From Rhodospirillaceae bacterium (GTDB lineage: Bacteria > Pseudomonadota > Alphaproteobacteria > Kiloniellales > DSM-21159), in NCBI GenBank assembly GCA_006969625.1, contig CP030885.1:992001-1056000 (forward strand): a stretch of 64,000 bases of DNA. The letters run 5' to 3'. Below are positions 33,816-42,347 of this stretch, piece by piece. The notes below the pieces were generated by a model, which had not been told where the DNA came from, did no database searches, and saw nothing but the letters and a program-made list of their open reading frames with translations. How positions within the stretch are numbered: the stretch's first letter is position 1; each line of letters opens with the position of its first letter. A program made the translations under genes and the position numbers.

Positions 33816-34822
33816 GCCGTGCCTCCTGCGGTTTCAGCCGGCCAAGCGGGCGCAGCGGTGCGCTCGGCTGCGCGCAGGCGGGCCGAGCGGGCGCGCGGGT
33901 TGGCGGCCGCCTCGCGCGCGCTCGGCTGGACCGCCTGACGTCTCAGCAGCGCGAAGCTGGGCGGCCGGCCTGGGCCAGCCTCCGGCAGGTGACGGGAGCC
34001 GCGCGGCGCCGCAGCGGAGCGGCTGCGCAGGAAGTCCTTGACGATGCGGTCCTCGAGCGAGTGGAAGCTGACCACGGCGAGACGGCCGCCAGGCGCCAGG
34101 CAGCGCTCGGCGGCGGCCAGCCCGCGCTCCAACTCGCCCAGCTCGTCGTTGACGTAGATGCGCAGCGCCTGGAAGGTGCGGGTCGCGGGATCGATGCCGT
34201 CCTTGGCCTTGCGCACCACGCCGCGCACCATCTCGGCCAGTTCCAGGGTGCGCGCAAACGGGCGCTCGGCGCGGCGGCGGACGATGGCCCGGGCGACGGC
34301 CCGGCTCTTCCGCTCTTCTCCGTAGCGCCAGAGGATATCGGCCAACTCCGCCTCGCTGCGGCCGTTGACCACTTCGGCGGCCGTCTCGCCGGCCTCGCCC
34401 ATGCGCATGTCGAGCGGGCCGTCGAAGCGGAAGGAAAAGCCGCGCTCGGCCCGGTCGAGCTGCGGCGAGGAGACGCCGAGGTCGAGCGCGACGCCGTCGA
34501 GCGGGCCGGCCAAGTAGCGCTCCATCTCCGAGAAGCGGGCGAGCACCAGGGTCAGGCGGTCGGGGTAGGCGGCGCTCAGCGCGGCGCCCGCCTCGATCGC
34601 CGCCGGGTCGCGGTCGAAGGCAATCAGCCGGCAGTCGGCGGCCCGCAGGATGGCGCGGGCGTAGCCGCCGAGCCCGAAGGTGCCGTCGAGGTAGATGCCG
34701 CCGTCACGTGGACGCAGCACCTCCAGCACCTCGGCCAGCAGGACGGGCACGTGACCGCCGGAACCCTCGTCGCCGGGCAACGTCGCGGCGGCCGCAAATC
34801 GGGACTGCGGGCGACGGGTCAC
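33812..34822 (-). CDS. rsmH: 16S rRNA (cytosine1402-N4)-methyltransferase RsmH
   Basis: A 336-residue SAM-dependent methyltransferase (old name MraW). [37 protein letters not shown] (SAM motif I), [35 protein letters not shown], and [18 protein letters not shown] are all family signatures. It ends in an Arg/Ala-rich tail. ATGA overlaps with both mraZ and ftsL. Confidence 0.96.
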   Translation of the reverse strand: MTRRPQSRFAAAATLPGDEGSGGHVPVLLAEVLEVLRPRDGGIYLDGTFGLGGYARAILRAADCRLIAFDRDPAAIEAGAALSAAYPDRLTLVLARFSEMERYLAGPLDGVALDLGVSSPQLDRAERGFSFRFDGPLDMRMGEAGETAAEVVNGRSEAELADILWRYGEERKSRAVARAIVRRRAERPFARTLELAEMVRGVVRKAKDGIDPATRTFQALRIYVNDELGELERGLAAAERCLAPGGRLAVVSFHSLEDRIVKDFLRSRSAAAPRGSRHLPEAGPGRPPSFALLRRQAVQPSAREAAANPRARSARLRAAERTAAPAWPAETAGGTA

Positions 34823-35304
34823 GACGCACCTCCGGTCGTCTCGGCCGCGGGCTTGCCGAGCGGCAGCGGGCGTGGGTTCGCCTTCAGCGCCTGCACCCGC
34901 TCGGCCTGCCAGGCGGCGTAGCGTTTGGGCTCGAAGATCCGGAACATCTTGCCGTTGCCGACGAAGACCGCCTTTTCCGTCAGGCCGGCGGCCTGGATCA
35001 GGATCTCGGGCAGCACCACGCGGCCGTTGGCGTCCCAGGCGAGCTGGTGGGAGCTGGCGAAAAGGGTCGCGGAGAAGTCCTCCTGGGCGTCGCTGAACAG
35101 CTCGTAGGAGTTGACCGAGTCGACGAGTTGATTCAGGAAGTCCATGCCGCAGCCTTCGATCGCGCCGTCGACCTTGTAGGAGGGGAACAGGACCGCGCCG
35201 TCGAAGCCTTGGCGGGACAAAAGCGGCCGGAACGGCGCCGGGATCGACACGCGACCCTTGCTGTCCAGCTTCACGTCGTGGGTGCCGAGGAAAATCGGCG
35301 CCAT
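34819..35304 (-). CDS. mraZ: Transcriptional regulator MraZ
   Basis: A 161-residue protein with two AbrB-like swapped-hairpin halves: [20 protein letters not shown] near the start, and [20 protein letters not shown] in the second half. MraZ forms rings that bind TGGGN direct repeats and represses its own dcw operon. It is the first gene of that operon here; the promoter and repeats lie about 220-260 bp upstream, leaving an unusually long leader. ATGA overlap with rsmH. Confidence 0.95.
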   Translation of the reverse strand: MAPIFLGTHDVKLDSKGRVSIPAPFRPLLSRQGFDGAVLFPSYKVDGAIEGCGMDFLNQLVDSVNSYELFSDAQEDFSATLFASSHQLAWDANGRVVLPEILIQAAGLTEKAVFVGNGKMFRIFEPKRYAAWQAERVQALKANPRPLPLGKPAAETTGGAS

Positions 35305-35525
35305 CGTCGTCTGTCCCCTGACCCCGGCCCCAACGCCCCCTCCAGGCGTTCGAGCCGAACCAACCGGGCCGCGCGGAGCATCCGCCCGGCCCTCGAGTGC
35401 TCCGGACGCACCGGCCTCGCTGCGTCCGACGGCCCGCGGGATGTCGCGGCCGATCTCGCCAGTACCGTGCGCCGTGCCCGTTCGACGCCTTTGCCGGGCG
35501 CGCTGCAGGCTGTCCCGGGTCGGTA
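35305..35525. other. Long 5' leader of the mraZ-dcw transcript
   Basis: About 220 bp between the predicted start of transcription and the mraZ ATG. No gene is supported; a short plus-strand frame and a minus-strand frame here have no family traits. It is GC-rich and could fold extensively. No riboswitch family is recognised. Confidence 0.4.
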
Positions 35526-35560
35526 TGGGATCATGTGGGATATCATGGGTTCAGATGGGT
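35526..35560 (+). promoter_or_regulatory. MraZ operator: four TGGGN boxes at exact 10-bp period
   Basis: TGGGA, TGGGA, TGGGT, TGGGT begin at 35526, 35536, 35546 and 35556, each separated by 5 bp; a fifth degenerate box CGGGT begins at 35516 in the same register. This is the known MraZ recognition architecture (TGGGN repeats with 5-nt spacers). The boxes cover the -35 to start region of the predicted mraZ promoter and read on the strand opposite to mraZ. Confidence 0.85.
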
Positions 35561-35565
35561 GTCAA
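35537..35565 (-). promoter_or_regulatory. Predicted mraZ/dcw promoter
   Basis: On the minus strand a perfect -35 TTGACA (35565-35560), 17-bp spacer, and -10 TATCCC (35542-35537). Transcription would start near 35530. The MraZ boxes lie within and across it, which explains autorepression by occlusion (inference). Confidence 0.6.
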
Positions 35566-35780
35566 CGCTTCCACAAAGTATTCGTCCTGCGTTCGTAAGT
35601 TGTCGGAGGGGTAAAGCGGCGACGGTGCCCGGTGACCTGAAATCGCCGTCGGTTAACTTCTGGGCAAGCAGAAGTTGCTATAATGTTCTATTTCAAACAT
35701 GAACAAACGCGGTAAATGCAGATTGTTGTGCAGCGCCACCGGTCCGGCGTGCCGAATTACGGCGAAGGTTATGAGGCAGG

Positions 35781-35783
<3 letters not shown>
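35561..35783. other. Spacer between mraZ promoter and rnpB with a hairpin
   Basis: Contains an inverted repeat AACTTCT-N8-AGAAGTT at 35655-35676, downstream of the rnpB 3' end on the minus strand, without a T-run, and a TATAAT string at 35679-35684 on the plus strand with no clear -35. The hairpin could end or process the rnpB precursor. No coding potential. Confidence 0.4.
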
Positions 35784-36172
<389 letters not shown>

Positions 36173-36225
36173 GCAGATAAGGCCAAACGGCCGGAGAATC
36201 AATGGTCCGGCGCTGCGGCGCGCGC

Positions 36226-36528
36226 TCAGCTGCGGCTCGAAGTGTTGAAGCGCGCCGCAGCCGACTGCACCGCCTTGCCGAGGTCCTCGAAGGCGGCCTC
36301 GAGGCCGGCCTGCATGTCGGTCCAGGCGTCCTCGCCGGCCTGGCGAAGCTCCTGCAGGCGCTGGTGGCTGGCCGCCCGTTTGGCCTCGAGATCCTCGATC
36401 TGGCGCTCCAGCTCGATGCGTGCGTCGGCGTCGGCCTGGCGGGCCTGCGCCTTCAGCTTGTCGATTTCGGCGCGCCACTCGTCGAGTTGCGCGTCCAGCT
36501 TCTGCTCGTAGGCCTCTTTCATCGACAT
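36226..36528 (-). CDS. Small coiled-coil protein of unknown function
   Basis: A 100-residue protein from ATG at 36528 (MSMKEAYEQKLDAQLDEWRA); the open frame can be extended to 36561 by 11 less typical residues. It is almost entirely heptad-like, with charged helices (EIDKLKAQARQADADARIEL, RQIEDLEAKRAASHQRLQEL) and a C-terminal helix ending in Ser/Arg. Similar short coiled-coil proteins occur widely in proteobacteria with no assigned function, to my knowledge. No signal peptide or membrane segment. It lies between rnpB and the ribbon-helix-helix gene on the same strand. Confidence 0.75.
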   Translation of the reverse strand: MSMKEAYEQKLDAQLDEWRAEIDKLKAQARQADADARIELERQIEDLEAKRAASHQRLQELRQAGEDAWTDMQAGLEAAFEDLGKAVQSAAARFNTSSRS

Positions 36529-36568
36529 CGCTCGGTCTGCTTCCTCGTTCCGTAGGTACACAGAACAG

Positions 36569-36793
36569 TCAACGTCGCGCGGCCGCCGCTTGCTCCCGCC
36601 GGAAAAGCCAGACGCGCACGGCGCTGGACAGGTTGGGCTCGCCAGCCTCGGTGCGCGCCGCGTCGATCGCCTCGACCAGTGCGTTGACGGTGGTGCCCTC
36701 TTCGGCCGCCGCGCGCTTCAGCGCCTGCCAGAAGACCTCCTCCAGCGTCAGCGAGGTGGCGTGCCCGGCGATCAGAACGGAGCGTTTCTTCAT
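36569..36793 (-). CDS. Small ribbon-helix-helix domain protein
   Basis: A 74-residue protein (MKKRSVLIAGHATSLTLEEV) matching the RHH_4-type family common in alphaproteobacteria: a short beta strand, SLTLEEVFWQALKRAAAEEG, then TVNALVEAIDAARTE and LSSAVRVWLFRREQ. Such proteins are presumed small DNA-binding regulators. Start ATG at 36793, 53 bp after the fumC stop, so it is probably co-transcribed with fumC. The open frame is much longer in the database sense because it runs into fumC out of frame. Confidence 0.8.
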   Translation of the reverse strand: MKKRSVLIAGHATSLTLEEVFWQALKRAAAEEGTTVNALVEAIDAARTEAGEPNLSSAVRVWLFRREQAAAARR

Positions 36794-36846
36794 GCTCGCC
36801 AACCCGACGCGCCGCGCGTCACGGCGCCGCCTGGGGCCTTCGGCCG

Positions 36847-38262
36847 CTAGGCCTTGGACGGACCGATCATGTTTTCCGGGTGGACCCAGGCGTCGAACTG
36901 CTCGGCCGTCAGGATGCCCAGCTTGACCCCCGCTTCCTTCAGCGTGGTGTTCTCGGCATAGGCGGTCTTGGCGATCTTGGCGGCGTTGTCGTAGCCGACA
37001 TGCGGGTTGAGCGCGGTGACCAGCATCAGGGACTCGTTCATCAGGCTGGTGATTCGCTCGACGTTCGGCTCGATGCCGGCGACGCAGTTCTCCAGGAAGG
37101 ACACGGCGGCGTCGCCCAGCAGCTTGGCCGACTGCAGCAGGTTGTAGGCGATCACCGGCTTGAAGACGTTGAGCTCGAAGTGGCCGTGGGAGCCGGCGAC
37201 GGTGATGGCGGAATGATTGCCCATCACCTGGGCGCAGACCATGGTCATGGCCTCCGCCTGGGTCGGGTTGACCTTGCCCGGCATGATCGAGGAGCCGGGC
37301 TCGTTCGCCGGCAACAGCAGCTCGCCGAGGCCGCAGCGCGGGCCGGACCCCAGCAGGCGGATGTCGTTGGCGATCTTCATCAGCGAGACGGCGACGGTGT
37401 TGAGCGCCCCGGAGGCCTGCACGGCGGCGTCCTCGCTGGCCAGCGCCTCGAACTTGTTGGGGGCGGTGACGAAGCGGTAGCCGGTGATCTGCGCCACCTC
37501 TTCGGCGAAGGCCTCGGCGAAGCCCTCGACGGCGTTCAGGCCGGTGCCCACCGCGGTGCCGCCCTGGGCCAGCTCGTGCAGCCGCGGCAGCGCCTGCTCG
37601 ATGCGCTCGATGCCGTTCTCGAGCTGCTTGGCGTAGCCCGAGAACTCCTGGCCGAGCGTCAGCGGCGTCGCGTCCATCAGGTGGGTGCGGCCGATCTTGA
37701 TGATGTCCTTGAAGGCCTCGGCCCTCTCCGCCAGGCCGGCGTGCAGGCGGCCCAGCTTCGGCACGGTCTCGCCGGCGATCTGGGTGACGAAGGCGATGTG
37801 CATGGCCGTCGGGAAGGTGTCGTTCGACGACTGCCCCATGTTGCAGTGGTCGTTCGGGTGCACCGGGTTCTTGCCGCCGCGCGTCCCGGTCAGGATCTCG
37901 TTGGCGCGCCCGGCGATCACCTCGTTGGCGTTCATGTTCGACTGGGTGCCGGAGCCGGTCTGCCAGACGACCAGCGGGAACTGGTCGGCCAGCGTGCCGT
38001 CGACCACCTCGTCGGCGGCCTGGCAGATCGCCGCGCCCAGCTCCTTGGGCAGGCGGCCCATCTTCAGGTTCACCCGCGCGGCCGCCAGCTTCTGGATGCC
38101 GAGCGCGATGACCAGGGCGCGCGGCATGGTCTCGCCGCCGATCCTGAAGTTCTGCAGGGAGCGTTGCGTCTGGGCGCCCCAATAGGCCTCGGCCGGCACC
38201 CGGATCTCGCCCATGGTGTCGGACTCTGTGCGGGTGGCGTGGCTGGCGCTCGCGGCGGACAT
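36847..38262 (-). CDS. fumC: Class II fumarate hydratase FumC
   Basis: A ~471-residue TCA-cycle enzyme interconverting fumarate and malate. I chose ATG at 38262 ([20 protein letters not shown]), which matches the position of E. coli FumC's short leader before MG-I-VPA; an upstream ATG at 38313 is possible. Signatures: [75 protein letters not shown] and the catalytic-loop [20 protein letters not shown]. Oxygen-stable class II enzyme. Confidence 0.95.
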   Translation of the reverse strand: MSAASASHATRTESDTMGEIRVPAEAYWGAQTQRSLQNFRIGGETMPRALVIALGIQKLAAARVNLKMGRLPKELGAAICQAADEVVDGTLADQFPLVVWQTGSGTQSNMNANEVIAGRANEILTGTRGGKNPVHPNDHCNMGQSSNDTFPTAMHIAFVTQIAGETVPKLGRLHAGLAERAEAFKDIIKIGRTHLMDATPLTLGQEFSGYAKQLENGIERIEQALPRLHELAQGGTAVGTGLNAVEGFAEAFAEEVAQITGYRFVTAPNKFEALASEDAAVQASGALNTVAVSLMKIANDIRLLGSGPRCGLGELLLPANEPGSSIMPGKVNPTQAEAMTMVCAQVMGNHSAITVAGSHGHFELNVFKPVIAYNLLQSAKLLGDAAVSFLENCVAGIEPNVERITSLMNESLMLVTALNPHVGYDNAAKIAKTAYAENTTLKEAGVKLGILTAEQFDAWVHPENMIGPSKA

Positions 38263-38338
38263 GGCGATCTCGGCTCCCTCGCTGGCGGTCGGAATCGCGG
38301 CGGGTTGTAGCATGGCCGGACCGCGCGGGAAGAGGGCT

Positions 38339-38704
38339 TCAGCGCGTCGTCTTGCGCTGCGGCCTGGCCGCCTTCGCGCGGCGCGCCGCCTGCAGCGCCA
38401 GCTCCGCCCAGGGCGCCAGCGTCTGCGGGTCCTCCTCGGCGTGCGGGGGCGCCGTCCAGTAGGGCATCTCGACCGGGCTGCCTTTGCCCGCGTAGACGAA
38501 GGGCTCGGCGCCTTCGCTGGCCCAGTGCGTCTTGGTCGCCTCGTCGACGCGGAAGTACAGCCGATCCCAGGCGATCAGGGCGAACATGACGTCGTCGAGA
38601 TAGAGCCCGTAGCCGCCGAACATGGCGCGCGCGCGCACCGGGCCGAGAAAGCTCAGCAGGGCGAGCGCCCGCTGCACCGTCGGGTCCGTATCGGCCTTGC
38701 CCAT
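38339..38704 (-). CDS. TfoX/Sxy N-terminal domain protein
   Basis: A 121-residue protein with the TfoX_N pattern: [51 protein letters not shown], and [15 protein letters not shown]. Full-length TfoX/Sxy is a competence regulator in gammaproteobacteria; stand-alone N-terminal-domain proteins like this one are widespread and of unknown role. It ends in a Lys/Arg-rich tail. Starts 13 bp after the stop of the upstream hydrolase gene. Confidence 0.85.
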   Translation of the reverse strand: MGKADTDPTVQRALALLSFLGPVRARAMFGGYGLYLDDVMFALIAWDRLYFRVDEATKTHWASEGAEPFVYAGKGSPVEMPYWTAPPHAEEDPQTLAPWAELALQAARRAKAARPQRKTTR

Positions 38705-38717
38705 GGGGTGCCCTCCC

Positions 38718-39353
38718 TCAGGTCATGTCCTTGGCCAGCGCGGCGACGGCGGCGACCGCCAGGGCGATGTTCGCCGCCTGCGTGCGGCCGCTCGCCTTGC
38801 GCGGCTTCAGGTCGTGGTCGCCGTCCGGCGCCCAGACCAGGCGGATGCGCGGCGCGAGCGGGTAGGTCTCGACCTCCTCGCGCCGGCCGAAGGGGTCGCG
38901 CTCGCCCTGCACGATGACCGTGGGCGTCGCCAGGCTCTCGAGGTGCGCGGTGCGCAGCTTCTCCGGCTTGCCCGGCGGGTGGAAGGGGTAGCCGAGGCAG
39001 GCGAGGCCGCCGACGCCCAGCTCGTCGGCCACCAGGCTGGCCATGCGCCCGCCCATCGACTTGCCGCCGATCACCAGCCGGCTGGGGTCGCCGAGCGCCG
39101 CGACCGCGGCCCGCCAGGTCTCCAGCAGCCGGCGTTCCGGGTCGGGCGGGCGTTTGCGCCCCTCGCTGCGGCGCGCCGCCATGTAGGCAAACTCGAAGCG
39201 GGCGACGCGCAGGCCCGCGGCGGCGAGGCCCTGGGCCACCGCCTCCATGAACGGGCTGTCCATCGGCGCGCCGGCCCCGTGGGCGAGCGCCACCGTCACA
39301 TCGCAGCTTTCCGGGCCGTCGAAGCGGAACGCCGGTGCGGGGGTCTCGGCCAT
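38718..39353 (-). CDS. Alpha/beta hydrolase (KANL3/Tex30-like)
   Basis: A 211-residue alpha/beta hydrolase. VALAHGAGAPMDSPFM carries the oxyanion-hole region, GGKSMGGRMASLVADEL the nucleophile Ser at about residue 99, QGERDPFG the acid, and DGDHDLKPRKASGRT the catalytic His. This combination is typical of the dienelactone-hydrolase-related KANL3/Tex30 family of unknown substrate. Likely a two-gene unit with the TfoX-like gene downstream. Confidence 0.85.
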   Translation of the reverse strand: MAETPAPAFRFDGPESCDVTVALAHGAGAPMDSPFMEAVAQGLAAAGLRVARFEFAYMAARRSEGRKRPPDPERRLLETWRAAVAALGDPSRLVIGGKSMGGRMASLVADELGVGGLACLGYPFHPPGKPEKLRTAHLESLATPTVIVQGERDPFGRREEVETYPLAPRIRLVWAPDGDHDLKPRKASGRTQAANIALAVAAVAALAKDMT

Positions 39354-39421
39354 CGGCGGGCTTTACGCTCCCTTAAGCAAACGGCGAGAAGCTGGGGCTC
39401 TCGCTGACGGGGAGCTCAAGC

Positions 39422-39661
39422 ATGCACGACGATCTGCGCCAGCGCGACCTGTCCGGCAAGCGCGTTCAGGACATGTCGGCCGCCGAGCGCCGGGAGATGA
39501 AGCGCCGCTTCGAGGAGTTCGTCGCGATGATGAGGGGCGCTCCGGCGCCGGCGCCGCGGCCGGCCAAGGCGGCGAAGGCCTGGGATCCGCGCGCCCACGG
39601 CGCCAAGACCCTGGGCGCCAAGACCCTGGGCGCCAAGACCCTGGGCGCGAAGCGCGGCTGA
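39422..39661 (+). CDS. Small basic protein with tandem GAKTL repeats
   Basis: A 79-residue protein (MHDDLRQRDLSGKRVQDMSA) on the strand opposite its neighbours. The N-terminal half is a charged helix (AAERREMKRRFEEFVAMM), followed by a Pro/Ala linker and then three tandem GAKTL units ending GAKRG. The repeats are encoded by nearly identical 15-bp units around 39600-39647. Good G/C third positions and a plausible upstream GGGGAG at about 39409 support real translation. Function unknown. Confidence 0.6.
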   Translation: MHDDLRQRDLSGKRVQDMSAAERREMKRRFEEFVAMMRGAPAPAPRPAKAAKAWDPRAHGAKTLGAKTLGAKTLGAKRG

Positions 39662-39693
39662 ACGGCCCGTCCGGCCGGCCCGCGCCGCCCGGC

Positions 39694-40221
39694 CTATCCC
39701 TTGTTCTTGCGGAAACGGTCGAGCGAGACGACGGTCTCGCCCGGCTTCGCCTCGGCCGCCTGCTCGGCCGCGCCCGGGGCGGCGGCGCCCTCGGCATCTT
39801 CGCTGGCCGCTTCCTTGGCCTCTGCCCCGGCCTCTTCGGTGGCGCTCTCTTCCTCTTCCGCTTCCTGCCCGTTGGCGAAGGTGAAGCCGAAGCGCACGCT
39901 GGGATCGGCGAAGGCGGTCAGCGCGGCGAAGGGCACCGTCAGGCGCGCCGGCACCTCGTTGAAGGTCAGCGTCACCCCGAAGCCGTCGCGGCCGACCTCC
40001 AGGTCGCTGAAGCGGTGCTGCAGGACGATGGTCATCTCGTCCGGATAGCGCTCGCGCAGGAAGGCGGGAAGCTGCACGCCCTCGGCGCCGGTCAGGAAGG
40101 TGATGTAGAAATGATGCTCGCCCGGCAGGCCCTCGTCGGCGGTGCGTTCCAATGCGGCCCGCACCACCCCGCGCATGGCGTCCTCGACCAGTCGGTCATA
40201 GCGCATATGGTCTTCGGCCAT
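39694..40221 (-). CDS. sspB: SspB-family adaptor protein (alpha type)
   Basis: A 175-residue ClpXP specificity factor. MRYDRLVEDAMRGVVRAALE, HHFYITFLTGAEGVQLPAFL, YPDEMTIVLQHRFSDLEVGR and FGVTLTFNEVPARLTVPFAA are the SspB fold; a disordered acidic linker (residues ~118-160) leads to the C-terminal VVSLDRFRKNKG, the ClpX-binding tail. SspB captures ssrA-tagged peptides. It lies directly downstream of the tmRNA gene on the same strand, so adaptor and tag source are neighbours. Confidence 0.93.
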   Translation of the reverse strand: MAEDHMRYDRLVEDAMRGVVRAALERTADEGLPGEHHFYITFLTGAEGVQLPAFLRERYPDEMTIVLQHRFSDLEVGRDGFGVTLTFNEVPARLTVPFAALTAFADPSVRFGFTFANGQEAEEEESATEEAGAEAKEAASEDAEGAAAPGAAEQAAEAKPGETVVSLDRFRKNKG

Positions 40222-40329
40222 TCCTAGACTTCCGCAAAATGCCGCATGTTTCCGGGAGATAGCTTTGCGCGCCGCGGCGGCTTGCGCAATCGGGATGTTC
40301 CCGGGACCGGCGCGCGCCAGGGGGCGAGT

Positions 40330-40679
40330 GGGGCGCTTCTGTTGACAGGTGCGCCCCGAACCCCGCCTTGAGGGGCTTAGACCTCAAGGGCTTGAATACG
40401 TGGTCCGTGGAACCGCTTACGCGGCAGCACGAGCCTCAGCGAAGTTGTCGTTCGCACGTATTGAACGGCCCGATAACGGCGGTACCATGCCGGGCGCCGA
40501 ACCAGCCTTTACCACGCGTGTCGATCCTGTTTCGCCCCCATGGAAGGCCGGAACGGGTGCTGCGGATGCCGCGCGTCCGCTCCGGACCTTGTCGATTGGT
40601 GGAGGCGCCGGGTACTGCCCCCGGGTCCACTGCGCTTATTCTGCTGGCCCGTTTAGCGCCATAGCCGGTTGCCCGGCAG
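40330..40679 (-). ncRNA. ssrA: Two-piece (circularly permuted) tmRNA
   Basis: Rescues stalled ribosomes and adds a degradation tag. On the minus strand the acceptor piece comes first and ends CGCCTCCACCA (3' A at 40597). A 57-nt intervening stretch (40596-40540) follows, then the coding piece begins GGGGGCGAAACAGG at 40539. This order is the permuted alphaproteobacterial form. The acceptor stem GGGGGCG/CGCCTCC keeps the G3:U70 pair required for charging with alanine. The tag frame lies at 40455-40417. Outer ends (40330, 40679) are approximate. Confidence 0.92.
40417..40455 (-). other. tmRNA tag-peptide reading frame
   Basis: Thirteen codons including TAA encode ANDNFAEARAAA, giving (A)ANDNFAEARAAA once the tmRNA alanine is added. 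The ANDNFAE part that SspB-alpha recognises is canonical, but the end is AAA instead of LAA or VAA. Confidence 0.9.
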
Positions 40680-40685
40680 AGCGAA

Positions 40686-40714
40686 AATATAGGACCATCG
40701 GCGACGTCTTGAAA
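40686..40714 (-). promoter_or_regulatory. Predicted ssrA promoter
   Basis: Minus strand: -35 TTTCAA (40714-40709), 17-bp spacer, -10 TATATT (40691-40686), predicting a start near 40679, just before the acceptor piece. Confidence 0.5.
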
Positions 40715-40799
40715 GGGGCCGGCAAACGGGCGGCGGCAAGCTTCCGGCGGTCCGGGTCGTCGTTCCCGCAGCAGTCCCGAGCCGGGAGCCGAGCCCGCC

Positions 40800-41267
40800 A
40801 TGCCCTTCAGCCTGTCCAGCGAGGCCTTCGCCGAAGGCGCGCCGATCCCGACGCTCTATACCTGCGAGGGCCGCGACGCCTCGCCGCCGCTGGCCTGGAG
40901 CGGCGCGCCGGAGGGCACCCGCAGCTTCTGCCTGGTCTGCGACGACCCCGACGCGCCCGGCGGCACCTTCAGCCACTGGGCGATCTGGGACATGCCGACC
41001 GCGCGCGACTCCCTGCCCGGCGGCGTGCCGGCCGAGGACACGGTCGAGGGCATGCACCAGGCGCGCAACGATTTCGGCCGGCTCGGCTACGGCGGCCCCT
41101 GTCCGCCGCATGGGCACGGGCCGCACCGCTATCGCTTCCGCCTCTATGCGCTGGATAGCGAGAGCCTCGACCTGCCGTCGGGCACGCCCGTGTGCGAGGT
41201 CGCGGCGGCGGCCGAGCCGCATGCCCTCGCCTCGGTCGCGCTGATGGGAACCTTCGAGCGGCCTTAG
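40800..41267 (+). CDS. YbhB/YbcL family (PEBP, Raf-kinase-inhibitor-like) protein
   Basis: A 155-residue phosphatidylethanolamine-binding-protein family member. FSLSSEAFAEGAPIPTLYTC, CEGRDASPPLAWSGAPEGTR, DDPDAPGGTFSHWAIWDMP and YGGPCPPHGHGPHRYRFRLY are the ligand-site motifs. There is no signal peptide, so it is cytoplasmic. Function in bacteria is unclear. The ATG lies about 110 bp beyond the predicted ssrA promoter and is divergent from it. Confidence 0.9.
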   Translation: MPFSLSSEAFAEGAPIPTLYTCEGRDASPPLAWSGAPEGTRSFCLVCDDPDAPGGTFSHWAIWDMPTARDSLPGGVPAEDTVEGMHQARNDFGRLGYGGPCPPHGHGPHRYRFRLYALDSESLDLPSGTPVCEVAAAAEPHALASVALMGTFERP

Positions 41268-41335
41268 GGTCCGGACCCTCAGGCGGCCGCGCGGCGCCGG
41301 GCGGGCTTGTCCCGGCCGGGCCCGGCGGGTAGTGC

Positions 41336-41354
41336 TGCGGGTGCCATACCCGCA
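41336..41354 (+). other. Short hairpin upstream of the cyclodeaminase-family gene
   Basis: TGCGGGT-GCCAT-ACCCGCA, a perfect 7-bp stem with 5-base loop, ending 21 bp before the ATG. It could be an operator, or a stem affecting translation of the next gene; no T-run follows. Confidence 0.35.
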
Positions 41355-41375
41355 ACACCCCGGAGCCCCACGTCC

Positions 41376-42329
41376 ATGCAGATCCCCTTCATCGACGCCG
41401 AGGCGGTCGAAAGCCGCCTGACCTGGACCGCCGTGGCCGATGCCATCGCCGCGGGCCACAAGGGGCCCCAGGCGGAGATCGGCGACCTGCTGCTGCGCCG
41501 CGGCGCCGACGCCTCGCTGACCCGCGCCGCCTGGATCGACGGCGTCGGCCTGGCGCTCAAGTCGGTCACGGTGTTCCCCGGCAACGGCGAACTGACCCCG
41601 CCGCGGCCCTCGATCCAGGGCGTGGTGGTGCTGTTCGACGATACCGACGGCAGCGTCAAGGCGCTGATCGAGGGGCGGCTGGTGACCAGGTGGAAGACCG
41701 CCGGCGACAGCGTGCTGGGCGCGCGCGTCCTCGCCCGGCCGGACTCCCGGCGGCTGCTGATCCTCGGCTCCGGCACGGTGGCGGACTCCCTGGTGGACGC
41801 CTACGGCGAGATTTTTCCGGAGTTGGAGGAGATCGCGATCTGGAGCCGCACCGCCGCCAACGCCGAAAAGCTGGCGGCCGCAAAGCAGGGCGCCAAGCAG
41901 GGCGGTAAGGCCAAGGTCCATGCCGTGACCGACCTGGCTGCCGCGGCCGGCGAAGCGGACATCGTCGCCTGCGCCACCATGGCGACCGCGCCGGTGCTGC
42001 AGGGCGCCTGGGTGCGCCCCGGCACCCACGTCGACCTGATCGGCGCCTTCCGCCCCGACATGCGCGAGGCCGACGACGACCTGCTCCGGAAAGCCGAGAT
42101 CTTCGTCGACAGCCGCAAGACCGCCATCCACGACATCGGCGAACTGAACGACCCGCTCGAGCGCGGCGTCATTTCGGAAGACGACGTGCGCGGCGACCTG
42201 CATGAGCTCGCCGCCGGCACCACCGGCCGCAGCGGCCCCGAGGCCATCACCCTCTACAAGAACGGCGGCGGCGCCCACCTCGACCTGATGACCGCCAACG
42301 CCATTCTGGCGGCGTGGGAGAAAGCTTAA
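41376..42329 (+). CDS. Ornithine cyclodeaminase / mu-crystallin family protein
   Basis: A 317-residue NAD(P)-binding enzyme from the ATG at 41376 (MQIPFIDAEAVESRLTWTAV). IKSVTVFPGN-like LALKSVTVFPGNGELTPPRP, GRLVTRWKTAGDSVLGARVL, the Rossmann LLILGSGTVADSLVDAYGEI and ATMATAPVLQGAWVRPGTHV are family landmarks. Members include ornithine cyclodeaminase, delta1-pyrroline-2-carboxylate reductase and ketimine reductases; which applies is unknown. Its last 30 codons recur in decayed form at 43083-43178, so it marks the left border of the accessory spot. Confidence 0.85.
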   Translation: MQIPFIDAEAVESRLTWTAVADAIAAGHKGPQAEIGDLLLRRGADASLTRAAWIDGVGLALKSVTVFPGNGELTPPRPSIQGVVVLFDDTDGSVKALIEGRLVTRWKTAGDSVLGARVLARPDSRRLLILGSGTVADSLVDAYGEIFPELEEIAIWSRTAANAEKLAAAKQGAKQGGKAKVHAVTDLAAAAGEADIVACATMATAPVLQGAWVRPGTHVDLIGAFRPDMREADDDLLRKAEIFVDSRKTAIHDIGELNDPLERGVISEDDVRGDLHELAAGTTGRSGPEAITLYKNGGGAHLDLMTANAILAAWEKA

Positions 42330-42347
42330 AATCTCTTCGTCGTGTAA

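Noticed and set aside
40349..41158. 269-residue plus-strand open frame
   Set aside because: It runs antisense across the tmRNA gene and out of frame into the PEBP-family gene; the RNA identity is clear.
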